This document shows, in pieces, positions 47,928 through 58,712 of a stretch of DNA of 64,000 nucleotides; positions within the stretch are counted from its first letter, which is position 1, and every line of letters begins with the position of its first letter. Under the pieces are notes generated by a model that saw only the letters and a list, made by a program, of their open reading frames with translations, was not told the DNA's origin and did not search any database. Made by a program: the position numbers and the translations under genes. Origin of the DNA: Sequoia sempervirens (Eukaryota; Streptophyta; Pinopsida; Cupressales; Cupressaceae); contig VDFB02275624.1 of assembly GCA_007258455.2 (NCBI GenBank), positions 22,486-86,485 on the forward strand, written 5' to 3'.

Positions 47928-48368
47928 TGTTAGAAACCAAGATCAGATTTGCAAATTGAAAAGACCTTCCACAGAAGAGAAAAATAGAAAAAGCAGAGAG
48001 GTTGCAAAAGGGTGTGCAACATAATATTATTCGAGAATTCAATTAATTACAAGATATGATTTGCTTTATAAAAGCAAAGATGCATAACCCTAATCTTATC
48101 TTGAGCAACAAGATAGCTCAAAAGATAAAAATAAGAACCTATAACTTAGGAATTAAATATGCCTAAGTAAACTTATGCAAAGTGTAATTAAATATTAATT
48201 ACACCAACACCCCCGATAAGTGCAACTTAGGGAGAAGCAAATAAAGCATGCACCTAAAACTAAGATGAATGCAAGAAAGCATGAATGGGTCCCGACAACA
48301 AGGCCTGATCAGGTACCTAAATACAAATGCAATAATGAGGTAGAGAAGGAAAACCTAGTGGGACAAAA
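47928..48368 (-). repeat. Element D 3' LTR
   Basis: 441 bp, TGTTAGAAACC at the left and GGGACAAAA at the right on the + strand. The next bases, CCCCCT, are a short G-run on the - strand that could be the end of the PPT. A TTTATAAAG TATA-like box lies near 48063-48071. Confidence 0.9.
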
Positions 48369-49440
48369 CCCCCTACAATGAGATGACTGCTGCAAAGAAG
48401 CACTGGAAGAACACTGTGGAGTAACACTGGAACCGCAATTTGACAAGCAAGGAAAGATACTTCTATCTACAACTGAAACTGAAACCGAAATCATGATAAT
48501 GTGACAACAGACCTGATGCCACGGAACACTGGAAAACTCACAAACCGGAACAACCCTGGAATCTGTGAAGCAACAGTAGATGAAATGATGAAAGAATCTG
48601 GAAACCATGTATCTCGATGCTGATGCCAAACTGTGACTAAAACTCTTCCATGGGAAGGAGTACCATGAAGACTCTGGAACATTGACCATAAAAACATGGC
48701 CCTCAACTGAGAAGAATGTGAACCAATGAGGATCAAGAAACATAATATATCAACTGAAGTGTGAATCGATGAATCTGATATGTGTCAAGCTATAGAAAAA
48801 ATGTGGCCAAAAGAAACTAGGAAACCAAATAACCATATGAGCTCCAACAAATCAAAATGGATATGGAGATCAAAGTGCATGCACACTCTAATCAGGTTAT
48901 TATGCAAGAAACCCCCCTGATGGAACTTTATCTTAGTTCATTTATTACAATAACCCAACAATTGTAAAAGGAGAGAATGCTAATGCATGCATAAAAAGAA
49001 AGTAACATGATGTGGTACTGAAATGAAGTACAAATATTCAAGTTTCACCTTTCCAACTACCAAAACATCCAAGTAATCTCCAAAACACCCATCGGGATAA
49101 ATCTAGAATAACGATAAACTTGTGACAGATACAAAAAAAAATTGCATGCACATAAATTTAGAGCTCCTCAATACCTTTCCAATGCCGCAAAGAAGGTGAA
49201 AATCGGAGATCGTGGCAAAAAGTTATGAGCTCGGAAGCCATAAATGAACATCTGACTTCAAACAGCAATAAATTCAGCTAAAGTGAAAAATACTAAAAAA
49301 TAAACTATACCACAGGATAGTTCTCAGAACCAGCTTTCCGATGATATTTTGTTTTCGAAAATCCGAGTTCGGACGCAAAAGTTATGCCCAAAATACCAAA
49401 ACTCTCCAAAAGGGTTTGGAGTTAAGCCTGGCGGCTAGGC

Positions 49441-49456
49441 TAACCGCTAGCGGTTA
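49441..49456. repeat. GC-rich palindrome in element D
   Basis: TAACCGCTAGCGGTTA is a perfect 16-bp palindrome. It sits in a cluster of CGCTAG/GCGGTTA words (about 49430-49475), in contrast to the AT-rich surroundings. The cluster is CpG-containing yet not decayed. Confidence 0.85.
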
Positions 49457-49909
49457 ACCGCTAGCTAACGGCGGCGTCCATTAACTAGTTTTTTTATTTT
49501 TTTCTTGGATTGCGTGTTGTACCAGGTCGTACGACCCATAAATGAAAAAAAATTACCTCCCGGAGTCACTGTGTCCGATTTTGATGATTTGACATTCGAT
49601 TTTGGGGTTTTTGGGTGCTCTGAACGTGATGGTGAGGTCCATTTGGGCTGAAAACGCTCCAAAATTTCAGGTACACTCTGGATCTGGAAACCCTCATAAA
49701 CTTCAAATCCTCTTAGATCTGACAAACAGAGGGCTTTTTTGATGAAACGAAAGGAAAACCTAACTGTTCTGGCAGCTCTAAATTCAATGGAATGCTCAAA
49801 TCTGATCCAAAATGTTTCATAAATAATCTCAAGGCATGAAACCCTTGAGGAACCCCAAACGTGTTCTGCAATGATTTTCTCAAAAATCTGAGAAGGGACT
49901 GCAAATCAA

Positions 49910-49922
49910 GGCTCTTATACCA
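49910..49922 (-). other. Element D primer-binding site (initiator tRNA-Met type)
   Basis: On the - strand TGGTATAAGAGCC begins at the base after the LTR end CTAACA. It has one difference from TGGTATCAGAGCC. It sets the orientation of the element. Confidence 0.88.
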
Positions 49923-50363
49923 TGTTAGAAACCAAAATCGAATTTGCAAATCGAAAAGACCTTCCACATAAGAGAAAAACAAAAAAAGCAAAGAGGTTGC
50001 AAAAGGATGTGCAACATAATATTATTCGAGAATTCAATTAATTACAAGATATGATTTGCTTTATAAAAGAGAAGATGCATAACCCTAATCTTATCTTGAG
50101 CAACAAGATAGCTCAAAAGATAAAAATAAGAACCTATAACTTAGGAATTAAATATGCCTAAGTAAACTTATGCAAAGTGTAATTAAATATTAATTACACC
50201 AACAACCCCCATAAGTGCAACTTAGGGAGAAGCAAATAAAGCATGCACCTAAAACTAAGATGAATGCAAGAAAGCATGAATGGGTCCCGACAACAAGGCC
50301 TGATCAGGTACCTAAATACAAATGCAATAATGAGGTAGAGAAGGAAAACCCAGTGGGACAAAA
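49923..50363 (-). repeat. Element D 5' LTR
   Basis: 441 bp, partner of 47928-48368. Its right end, GGGACAAAA, is followed by the TSD GAATG. Confidence 0.92.
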
Positions 50364-50368
50364 GAATG

Positions 50369-51340
50369 AAATGTGCCCTAGATCTATTCGAGTGAAGTTG
50401 TAAACACTGATGTGTATACTTTGAGCTGGGTAAATGTTAATGGTAATTTTGATAAGACCCCTTTTGAGCTATGGTTTGGTTATAAGCCTACTGTTAAATA
50501 TTTGAAGATCTTTGGAAGCAAGTGTTATATCAAGAGAGATGATGATATACGAAATTTTGATGCAAGAAGCGATGAAGGAATCTTTCTAGGTTACTCTACT
50601 AAAAGAAAGGCTTATAGATACTATAACAAAAGACTGAGAAAAATGGTTGAGAGTGCAAATGTTAGAGTTGATGAGGACTCTACCAAATCATCTAGATATC
50701 ATGATTATGATTCAGATGAAGACAATATTAGCCAAGGGAAGAATTCTCAGACATGAAACCAACTTTAGATTATTCCATATGTTCTAATAAAGCAACCTCA
50801 ATTCATTCTAGTAAATCAAGTAAGTCAAGAAGCATAGACAAGTGCAAGTACATAAGAAAGAACAGAAGAACCAAAAGCTCATGAAATTCCTAAAGTTCCA
50901 AGGTATGTAAAGCTAAATCATTCTGATAATCAAATTATAAGAGATAAGAGTAAAGGTGTGCAAACTAGAAGAAAAATTATAGAACAGTATTGCCTAATTT
51001 CCAAGATTTAACCTAAAGATGTCATTGAAGCCTACCAAGATGAAGATTGGATGGAAGCTATGAAGGAAGAACTAACATAGATTGAAAATAATGACACATA
51101 CACTGGTTCCTAGACCCAAAGATAAAAATGTGATTGGTACTAATGGGTGTTTTGGAACAAGCTGAATGAACAAGGTGAAGTGGTATGGAATAAAGCAAAA
51201 CTGGTATGTAAAGGGTATTCTCAAATGGAAGGTGTTGATTTTGAAGACACTTTTGCCCATGTTGCCAAAATTGAAGCTATTAGATTATTTCTTGCCTATG
51301 CTACATATAAGAACTATAAGCTACCAATAATTGTACTCAA
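50369..51340 (+). pseudogene. Element B integrase C-terminus and start of RT
   Basis: Coding resumes after element D. The frame at 50412-50756 gives FDKTPFELWFGYKPTVKYLK, FGSKCYIKRDDD and ARSDEGIFLGYSTKRKAYRY, the copia integrase C-terminus. A decayed linker leads to RT at about 51015-51330, with FWNKLNEQGEVVW, VCKGYSQMEGVDFEDTFAHV and RLFLAYATYKNYKL. RT then stops at about 51325, before the QMDVK block. Confidence 0.88.
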
Positions 51341-51641
51341 GTAATATGGATGAAGCAGATGTTGAAAGATATCAGGGTGGTATCTGAAGAACCTATTTCC
51401 ATATACTATGACAATTCAAGTGCAATAAATATTTTGAGGAATCCAGTACTACACTCTAAGACAAAACATATCAATCAAGTTTCACTTCATGAGGGAGACG
51501 GTGAATGAGCAAAAATTAAGATTGGAGCATGTGCCTACAAAATAACAGATTGCAGACATCTTTACTAAGCCATTGTCGAAGGATAATTTTGAGTATCTTA
51601 GAGGAATGATAGGGGTGATTACCCCTCCTGATAAGAAATAA
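51325..51641 (+). pseudogene. Element B RNase H C-terminus
   Basis: Immediately after the truncated RT the text becomes the end of RNase H: TQVIWMKQMLKD-like, EEPISIYYDNSSAIN, VNEQKLRLEHVPTK, then IADIFTKPLS, ending at TAA 51639-51641. The RT catalytic core, including YVDD, and most of RNase H are deleted at about 51325. Stops and shifts occur as well. Confidence 0.87.
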
Positions 51642-51946
51642 AGATGCATTTACTTGCATTAATCCATGAGCCTCATTGCTATATTTTGATCTAGATTGAT
51701 GTCTATGTGGCTGATAGTTAGGGGGAGTAGTCAGATGTATAGTTATGTGGTTCATACCATGTGTATGGAAATTTCATGGTTACCTTTTCCATCAATGTCA
51801 AAGGGGGAGAAGAGTAGTGTGAAAAATCCTTATAAGGGGAGAAGAGAAATTGAGAAAGAGGAGTCAGAATCTAAGGGTGAGTTTGTACAGATGTGCTAAT
51901 GATATTTTTCACATCATGTGTTGCCATCAATGCCAAAGGGGGAGAT
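51642..51946 (+). other. Element B 3' untranslated region with PPT
   Basis: Non-coding. AAAGGGGGAGAT at 51935-51946 directly precedes LTR TGTTGG and is the PPT. Similar purine runs occur at 51719-51728, 51791-51802 and 51834-51844. Confidence 0.8.
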
Positions 51947-53194
51947 TGTTGGATGTTGTGGGTGTGTTGCTAATATGTGGTTGTCATTGATGTCAACACT
52001 ATTAGCATCATTGTATTGAAGGTTGTATATGTCAAGGATATTGAGAAAATTTTGAAAGAAGGAGTTACAGAGTTTCCTGTTGCCAGTGGAATTGAGAAGG
52101 TCATGAAGGTGTCCTATTTTGTACATTGGAGATAAACTATTGCGGACTAAAGGGTTTTTTTTTAGAGTATCTAGATTATCTATTGGAAGTTTCAAAGGTC
52201 TGTGTGTTGATTTGATCATGTTGTGGTCTGACAATATTTATGTGGTCTTTGTCAGTGTTTTTGAGTGAAGATTGTGTGATTATGATAATATCAGTTGTTG
52301 TGGATGCTTCTCTATTAGTTCCTGGTGTTCTTGGATGCTTCTAGATCATTCTCCATCATTTTTGTATGTCCACATTGATTGGTGTGCTCATGGTCGAAGA
52401 TTTTTCTTGTGCATGTTCAGGTTTCCATGTTCCTAGCCAACATGATGGTGGTAAAGTGTTGTGGATCCTTGAAAAGTAAAATTTGAATGTTGGGTGTGCT
52501 TGTGAATATTGTTTTGGGTCACATCATTGTATTGGTCCATGATGTTTAGATCCACATTAAAAATTTAATTGTAAATCTGGGCCGACATTGCAAATATGTT
52601 TTTTTTTTTTGGGAGACTAAATTTTTTATGTAATCCATGATGTGGATATATAAGATTGATTGTATCATCGGTGTAAAGTTTGTTGGGTCTGCTCCTATGT
52701 GTGTATGTGTGAATATCATTTGATTGCAGAGTAGAGTGTGAAGAAGACTGAGCGAAGTGTGAAGTAGTTTGAGTGAAAAGTGAAGGAGTTTTATGTGCTT
52801 AATTGGAACTATAATTAGGCTTGTGCAAAATCTATTTTCTCAGTTTATACCCTTTGGATTTAATCCTATTCTATATTGTTGGGCAGTGAGCCCCTTTTGT
52901 AACTAAGCAGTGAGCTCTAGGCAGTGTGCCTGAATGCACGTGAATTCCCCTTTATTATTTTCATTATACTTTTAATAGGGTATAATATTGTGGACTAACA
53001 TTCACTGTGGTTTCTCCCCTAACAGGGTTTCCACGCAAAAAAATCTTGATGTTCTCTGTCTCTCTAATATGTTAATAGTTTATGGTTAATTGATTATTCA
53101 TCAAATCTGAGATTAAGTTAAGTTTGAAAAGTTTATTATTTTGAGACAACTAATTCACCCCCACTCTCAGTTGTCTGTCCTTTTTTTTCCAACA
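51947..53194 (+). repeat. Element B 3' LTR
   Basis: 1,248 bp, TGTTGGATGT to CCAACA, partner of 44642-45892. It is followed by GTAAT, one base different from CTAAT on the left. Confidence 0.93.
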
Positions 53195-54350
53195 GTAATA
53201 CCTGGAATAGATGTTTTCATTGAATCAGACTATGATTCTTCTGAAGAAGAGAATAGTCCTTATGATAAGTTTTAGAAGAATATTACCGCAAAAGCTCGTA
53301 AAATTAGTAAAGGTAAAATTTCACTAAAAGTTTTGTTGTTGCAGGATTGGTGCAGGTTGCATAATGTTGCACATTCAAAAAATAGTTTTATGATGTATCT
53401 AGAGATAATCTGTAGGATAGAGAATCGATATTGTCCATAACATGATAACACCGAAAGAAATAAACCAAAAATGTATAGAAACGAAGATCAAAACATACAG
53501 GCTAAAAAGATTTATACAATGATATTGAAAGATGGTAAAATATTAGCTATAGATGGTCAAGCTTGGATTCTTGAATTTTATAAGGGTATGTGCAGGATCA
53601 TCATGGAAAAAACAAGCCCTTAAGTGGCGAAAAATTTAGAAAAATCAGAGTTAGGCAACTTGACGTAAAAATCTGAATAAGCTATCTATATTATTTCAAA
53701 AATATGTAAGAATAGAATATGTAGCAAGTTGAATGTAGTTTCTAAACTACTCGGTTTTTTTTTTTTAAATATATTTGGTGAAAATTTGAAATTTCAATGT
53801 AGTAGTGCTTAAATTTCAGGGAAAAAATAAGTAGGTGTTTGTCTAACCACCATAACCACAATAAAATGATAATATTTTTTATAAAAATTCTTAGGATATG
53901 GGCAGAGGACTCATGTCTCGATGTGATGCATATTTTTTTGTAATTTTTTTCCAAGTAAATAATTAATTATGATTTTTTTATTACAACTTTTAAAAATTAT
54001 AAAAAATCGTATGTCTGACCACCTTCACTTGGTCAAAAATTCATGAAATTCAATTTTCTTTTTTTTAATCCTATAGTATGTGAAGTATATAATGTGACAC
54101 ATGCTTCGGATTCAAAAAATGTGATACCGTTTGAAAGCTATAGATGTTTTTCAATCAGCCTATCAATCAGGAATTTAGTCATAATTCAAATAGAAAATGA
54201 ATAATAATTATTTATTAAATTCAAAGTAAAGCATAATTTATATTGGTGGAAATCTGAGAATCCCCTTTAAAAACCCTTTTCATTTCATCAATTTTGGGTA
54301 AAAATAAAGTTGTCAACCACATACCCTACGCATACCCATTATATCACCAC
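53195..54350 (+). pseudogene. Element C protease-RNase H linker, decayed
   Basis: Continuation of C after B. Short coding-like text such as VFIESDYDSSEEENSPYDKF appears near 53215-53270, and scattered frames follow to about 53620. From about 53630 to 54290 the stretch is AT-rich with many stops and no recognisable protein; it may be inserted or heavily decayed sequence. Confidence 0.5.
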
Positions 54351-54996
54351 TTTTTGGCCCATCATGATCCTGCACATACCCATAGATCAAAATCAAAACA
54401 AGGAATTGGAATTGGAATTAAACTTATCAATCTAAAAGGTAAGACTTTTCTTGCCACATATCGATTGCAATTTCCATGTACTAATAATGTGGTAGAATAT
54501 GAACCCTTATACATGGTCTGATCCTAGCAATCAAGAAGAAAGCTAGAATCCTTAAAGTGTTTGGTGATTCAAAATTGGTGATAAACAAGTTTGAAAGAAA
54601 TATGTTTTCCACTACAAAAGATTATCCAATTATCGACACAAAGTATGGGATTTGATTGAATATTTTGACGCATTCAATATTACTCATATCCCTAGAAGAT
54701 TCAATCAAAGAGTCGATTCTCTTGCTACTGCTACTAGTACTCTAGAACATTTAGAGACTTCAAATCTGAAAAGATTCACAATTGAATTGGTACAATCACC
54801 TTCAGTTCCAGATAATTTTACTAACCTAATAGTATTTGAAGATGATCGACACATATTGGAATTCATTACTAATTATAGTATTTTTGAAGCACAAATAATT
54901 AAAGAGATAGATCATCTTGATGGCAAAATTTGGGATGAAGAATTGACTCAAGCCAGAGATAATAATATTCTAAAAGGAATAATTGAGTTAGAATGA
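54350..54996 (+). pseudogene. Element C archaeal-type RNase H, upstream of RT
   Basis: Frames at 54294-54521 and 54652-54996, joined by a shifted middle part, contain GIGIGIKLINLKGKTFLATY, then CTNNVVEYEPL, LKVFGDSKLVINKFER-like text and FDAFNITHIPRRFNQRVDSL with ATATS. This order (GxG, NNxxEYE, GDS, then RxxNxxxDxLA) is that of the extra RNase H of Tat-type elements. Asp and Glu active-site positions are visible; the usual A in AEYEAL is V, and AL reads PL. A tail with DDRHILEF follows. The domain precedes RT here, whereas in element E it follows RT-RNase H. Confidence 0.78.
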
Positions 54997-55179
54997 TTGT
55001 TCGACATTGAACAGATAGATAGAAATATTTTCCTCAAAGTGATGGAGGACTATCTGAGCTATACAATTTGCATACTAAAGAAGATCCTAAGAATGTACTC
55101 ATGGGGAAGGTTTGTATTGAAGAAGAAAAGAGAAATATTGCTCAAACACTTAAAAGTTATTAGAATGTCATAGCATGGA

Positions 55180-55905
55180 CATATGATGATTTGAAGACGT
55201 ATGACACTTCCATAATTACACATACTATACCATTGAAGCCTAATGCAAAACCTTTCTGACAGAAACAACATCCAGTAAATGCACTCTTAGAGCCTTTAAT
55301 TCAAAAGGAAGTTCAAAAACTGTTGTCAACCAAAAGAATTTTTCCAATTAGAATTTCCACTTGGGTGGAAAATTTAGTCCCTGTAAGGAAGAAGAATGGA
55401 GATATACGTTGTGTGTAGATTTCTAAAATCTCAATAAAGTATCTGAAAAAGATAATTATCCACTACCCTCACTGGAAGAAGTGTTAAAGATAGTTAATGG
55501 TTTGCAAATGATGTCCTTTTTGGATGGATTTTTTGGATATAGCCAAGTAATGGTAGCAAGGGAAGATCGGATGAAAACAACTTTCACCACAAAGTGGGGA
55601 ACTTTCGCTTATAGAAGGATGTCGTTTGGATTGATAAATGCTAGAGCTACATTCCAGAGAGCCATGGACTATGCTTTTCGAGAATTGATAGGAAAATGCA
55701 TCATCATTTACATGGACGACCTTACAATATTTTCTAAAGACAAAAGGGATCATGTTCGAGATCTCAAAGAAATACTACAAAAGTGTGAAAGCTATGGAGT
55801 TTCATTAAATCCTAAAAAGTGTATTTTTTGGGTGACTAAAGGAAAGTTACTTGGACATATCATTTTGAACATGGTATTTCAATTGATCTAGACAGAGTGA
55901 ATGCT
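55180..55905 (+). pseudogene. Element C reverse transcriptase
   Basis: N-terminal blocks appear from about 55275 (LIQKEVQKLLSTKRIFPIR, then LVPVRKKNGDIR). The frame at 55481-55891 has MMSFLDGFFGYSQVMVARED, TTFTTKWGTFAYRRMSFGL, NARATFQRAMDYAF and the catalytic YMDD at 55709-55720, then LNPKKCIFWVTKGKLLGHII. Stops at about 55259 and 55418 and a frame change at 55420-55480 inactivate it. Block order is that of Ty3/gypsy RT. Confidence 0.88.
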
Positions 55906-56440
55906 CTACTCAAGTTACATCCCCCAGGAAGTAGAAAATAATTGAAGTCATATTTTGGTAAGATTAATTTTGTTCACAAAATTATTATAGGATTTGCCAA
56001 AATAGTAAGGCCACTCAATGATATGTTAAAGAAATATGCCAAGATAGAGTGGATGAATGAAGCTAAAACCTCCTTCGAGACTATAAAGATTGCAATCACA
56101 GAAGCATCGGTATTGGTAAGTCCATATTATGTTAAACCTTTTTATATTTACTCATTTGCTTCTAGTCACACTTGTGTAGCAATATTAACATAGAAAGGTG
56201 AAAATAAAGAAGAAAAACCAATTGCTTTTATGAGTCTTCCATTCAAGGAAGTAGAATTGAGATACATAGACATTGAGAAAAAATCCTTTGCTTTGCTCAA
56301 AGTTGTATGCAAGTTCAAACATTACATCCTTAGAACTATAGTCAAACCCATTGTCCCAAATTCGGATATCAAAATGTTGTTGACACAAAGTGAGCTAAAT
56401 GGGTCACTATTTTACAAGAATATTATTTAGATATCATACC
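55906..56440 (+). pseudogene. Element C native RNase H
   Basis: Frames 55942-56193 and 56230-56430 give EWMNEAKTSFETIKIAITEA, KPFYIYSFASSHTCVAILT and KPIAFMSLPFKEVELRYIDI, then KFKHYILRTIVKPIVP. These are typical RT-connection and RNase H segments of gypsy elements. The usual D in YxxASD reads S at ASS, so one catalytic Asp may be lost. A TAG at about 56191 separates the pieces. Confidence 0.8.
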
Positions 56441-56549
56441 CATGAAGTTGGTTAGAGGACAACCTCTAGTCAAATCCATTGCAGAAATAGATCCACAAAT
56501 ATCAAGCCAACAATATACATTAGATGAAAAAGATCAAGAAGATTGATAT

Positions 56550-57788
56550 TCAAACATTTGGTATTATTTGGTTTGTCATACTTGCCCTGGTCATATGCAA
56601 AGGAATCAGAGGAGAGCCCTCAAGATAAAATCATAGAGTTACATGATCAAGGAAGGAGCTCTATTCAAAAGAAATCATGAAGGAATCTATTTAAGATGTT
56701 TAAATAGGACAGAAGTTGATAAAGTGTTGCAAGAACTACATGATAAATTTGGAACAGCTCATGGAGTACCTCTAGCTACTGCACACCTCATTTTAAGAGC
56801 GGGTTACTACTGGCTCACAATTTTTAAAGATACTTATGAACATGTCAAACATTTTTATATATGTCAAATAACATCAGACAAAGGAAGATTCAATGCTCAA
56901 CCACTATAGCTAGTAATGGAGATGCGTCCCTTTTCACAATGGGGATTAGAATTTATTGGAACCATCAATCCTTCATCTTCCATTGGCCATAGATTTATAT
57001 TGACTGCTACAAATGATTGCACCATGGATAGAGGCATTCCCTAGCAAGCAATGCACTACAGACATGGTCATCAAATTCTTAGAAGAAAACATTATCACCA
57101 GGTTTGGAACACCATATGCATTGGTATGTGATAATGGCCCTGCTTTTGCTTCATTGAAATTTCTAATGGGGCATTTGAATATGGCATAACACTAATTTTT
57201 TCATCTAATTATTATCCACAGGGAAACAGATTAGTTGAATCATCAAATAATTTTTTTTTGGATATAATTAGAAAATTGATTGAAAAGAACCCTAGGGAAT
57301 GGCATTCTTTGTTAAAATTCACCCTTTGGGTAGATCGTACTAGAATGAAAGCTTCATTAGGGAATTCTCCTTATCATTTAGTCTATGGTTTAGATCCTAT
57401 ACTACCAATAAACTTAAAAATCCCTACCTGGCAGTTTGCACAAGAATATATTGGATTAGATGATCAAACAAAATCTAGATTGTTGCAATTGATGCATTTA
57501 GGTGAAAAATGTACTTGAGCTATAGATCATTTTGCTAAACATCAATCTGTAGTGAAAAGATGGTTTGATAAAAGAGCTAGATTAAAGACCTTCAGAATAT
57601 CCGATTTGGTCTTGTATTGGAACAAAGCTCATGAACGTAAAGGTGAACATGGTAAGTTTGACAAATTGTGGATAGGCCCATACCAAATTTTTGAAATCTT
57701 GTGTGATAGTACTTATAGATTAAAGTCTTTGACTAGTGAAGATATCTTGTTTCCTATGAATGGGCAGTTCTTAAAACATTATTTATAA
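56550..57788 (+). pseudogene. Element C integrase
   Basis: The zinc-finger part lies in 56643-56909 (LQELHDKFGTAHG and AGYYWLTIFKDTYEHVKHFY). Core: WGLEFIGTINPSSSIGHRF, where the first catalytic Asp of the DDE set reads Glu (56949-56951), then TPYALVCDNGPAFASLKF with the second Asp, and YYPQGNRLVESSNN with the Glu. C-terminus: SPYHLVYGLDPILPINLKIP and a GPYQIFEIL segment, ending at TAA 57786-57788. Stops and shifts lie at about 56907, 57010-57060 and 57516. Confidence 0.87.
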
Positions 57789-58712
57789 TCATAACTAAAT
57801 AGTTCTATAAATAGCTCTGTAAACAGCCTTGTAAATAGTTCTGTAAATATTTTTGTAAATAGTTTTGTACATAGATTTTTTTTAGTTCGTTTTGTTTGTT
57901 TTTATCATTATTTTTTGGGGTGTCATGTTGTTTGATTTTACATTAATTGGAAACCTTTGAAGGTCTACAAGTCAATAGAACGTCAACTCCAAAACTTTAA
58001 TCTATATTTCGATAGGAAATAGTTTTCCATTTATAAATTTTTTGAGAATTATTCAAATTTTTTTATATGCTCTGATTAGCATGAATCATCCAGTTGATGT
58101 TGAGCTACAAAAAAATACATTTAAAATCATTCTACTAAAATTTGGGATAGCAGTTGTTTGCATTAATTAAAAAATCAAAAGACTACCTTTACTACCATTA
58201 TAATTCCCAACCTAATAGTGGGCTTCAATGCTTGCAAGTTAATAAAAGAGCTATTATTGCAATATCAAAAGTAAAAAAATGAGCTATCATTGCCATATCA
58301 AAAGTAAAAAAAAGGGATATCAACTCATTAGGCCATCCAAATAACTCTCCCGGGGCTATGGATGCCTGACCAACAGTAGAGCTATGTTTGGGGGAATTAC
58401 AGAGATAACCTTGTTGGGGCTATGGATGCTTGACTGGCAGCAAGGCTCTATCCTAGGCTGGCTTAAAAAGAATTGTCATATTATGTAGGTTAATGCAAAT
58501 AGTTTCTATTTCTAAGTTTACTGTAGCCGAAATAATCAATTGCACATAGGTGAGCTTAGTAATACTTGATTTTGCATGCTAATCGAAGTAAAATTTGAAT
58601 ATGGAATAAGGATCCCATGATTTATAATTAGAATACTAAGGAAAGTTGGAATATTGATGTTAGATCTAGAATTGACTTTCTATTGTTTTGTTTTGCTTTG
58701 TTGGTTGCTAGT
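57789..58712 (+). other. Element C 3' non-coding region
   Basis: Contains the 12-bp repeat at 57801-57872, a two-copy ATCAAAAGTAAAAAA text at about 58265 and 58297, and a two-copy GGGGCTATGGATGC text near 58353 and 58415. The region just before the LTR is T-rich, not purine-rich, so no PPT is recognised. The purine run AAAAAAAAGGGATAT at about 58303 is 400 bp away. Confidence 0.5.
57801..57872 (+). repeat. Six 12-bp tandem units after pol stop
   Basis: Six units of consensus AGTTCTGTAAAT start at 57801, 57813, 57825, 57837, 57849 and 57861, in exact register and each with one to three changes. They begin 13 bp after the pol stop codon. Confidence 0.9.

Larger units (their letters stand above)
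48369..49922. other. Element D interior
   Basis: No retroelement domain on either strand. The longest frame, 144 codons at 48743-48309 (-), overlaps the LTR and has no recognised motif. A GC-rich palindromic patch lies at 49430-49475 (see 49441-49456). Elements of this build depend on proteins from other LTR elements. Confidence 0.6.
47928..50363 (-). mobile_element. Element D: non-autonomous LTR element (TRIM/LARD-like)
   Basis: 2,436 bp, with two direct terminal repeats of exactly 441 bp (47928-48368 and 49923-50363) and a 1,554-bp interior without any recognisable gag or pol. A PBS, TGGTATAAGAGCC, on the - strand abuts the right repeat, so the element is oriented -. The TSD GAATG is perfect (47923-47927 and 50364-50368). 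By eye the repeats differ at about 14 sites (about 3%), the lowest divergence here, which fits the innermost position. It interrupts B's integrase. Confidence 0.93.
44642..53194 (+). mobile_element. Element B: Ty1/copia retrotransposon with nested element D
   Basis: B is complete from LTR to LTR. The 5' LTR is 44642-45892, PBS at 45894-45906, gag-pol at 45948-51641, PPT at 51932-51946 and 3' LTR at 51947-53194. The TSD is CTAAT (44637-44641) / GTAAT (53195-53199). Total 8,553 bp, about 6.1 kb without element D. B lies in the protease-RT interval of C. Its LTRs are related to those of H. Gag has in-frame stops and the RT core is deleted, so it is dead. Confidence 0.93.

Noticed and set aside
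48309..48743. 144-codon - strand frame in element D as a gene
   Set aside because: No recognisable motif, overlap with the LTR and S/F-rich composition; most likely chance.
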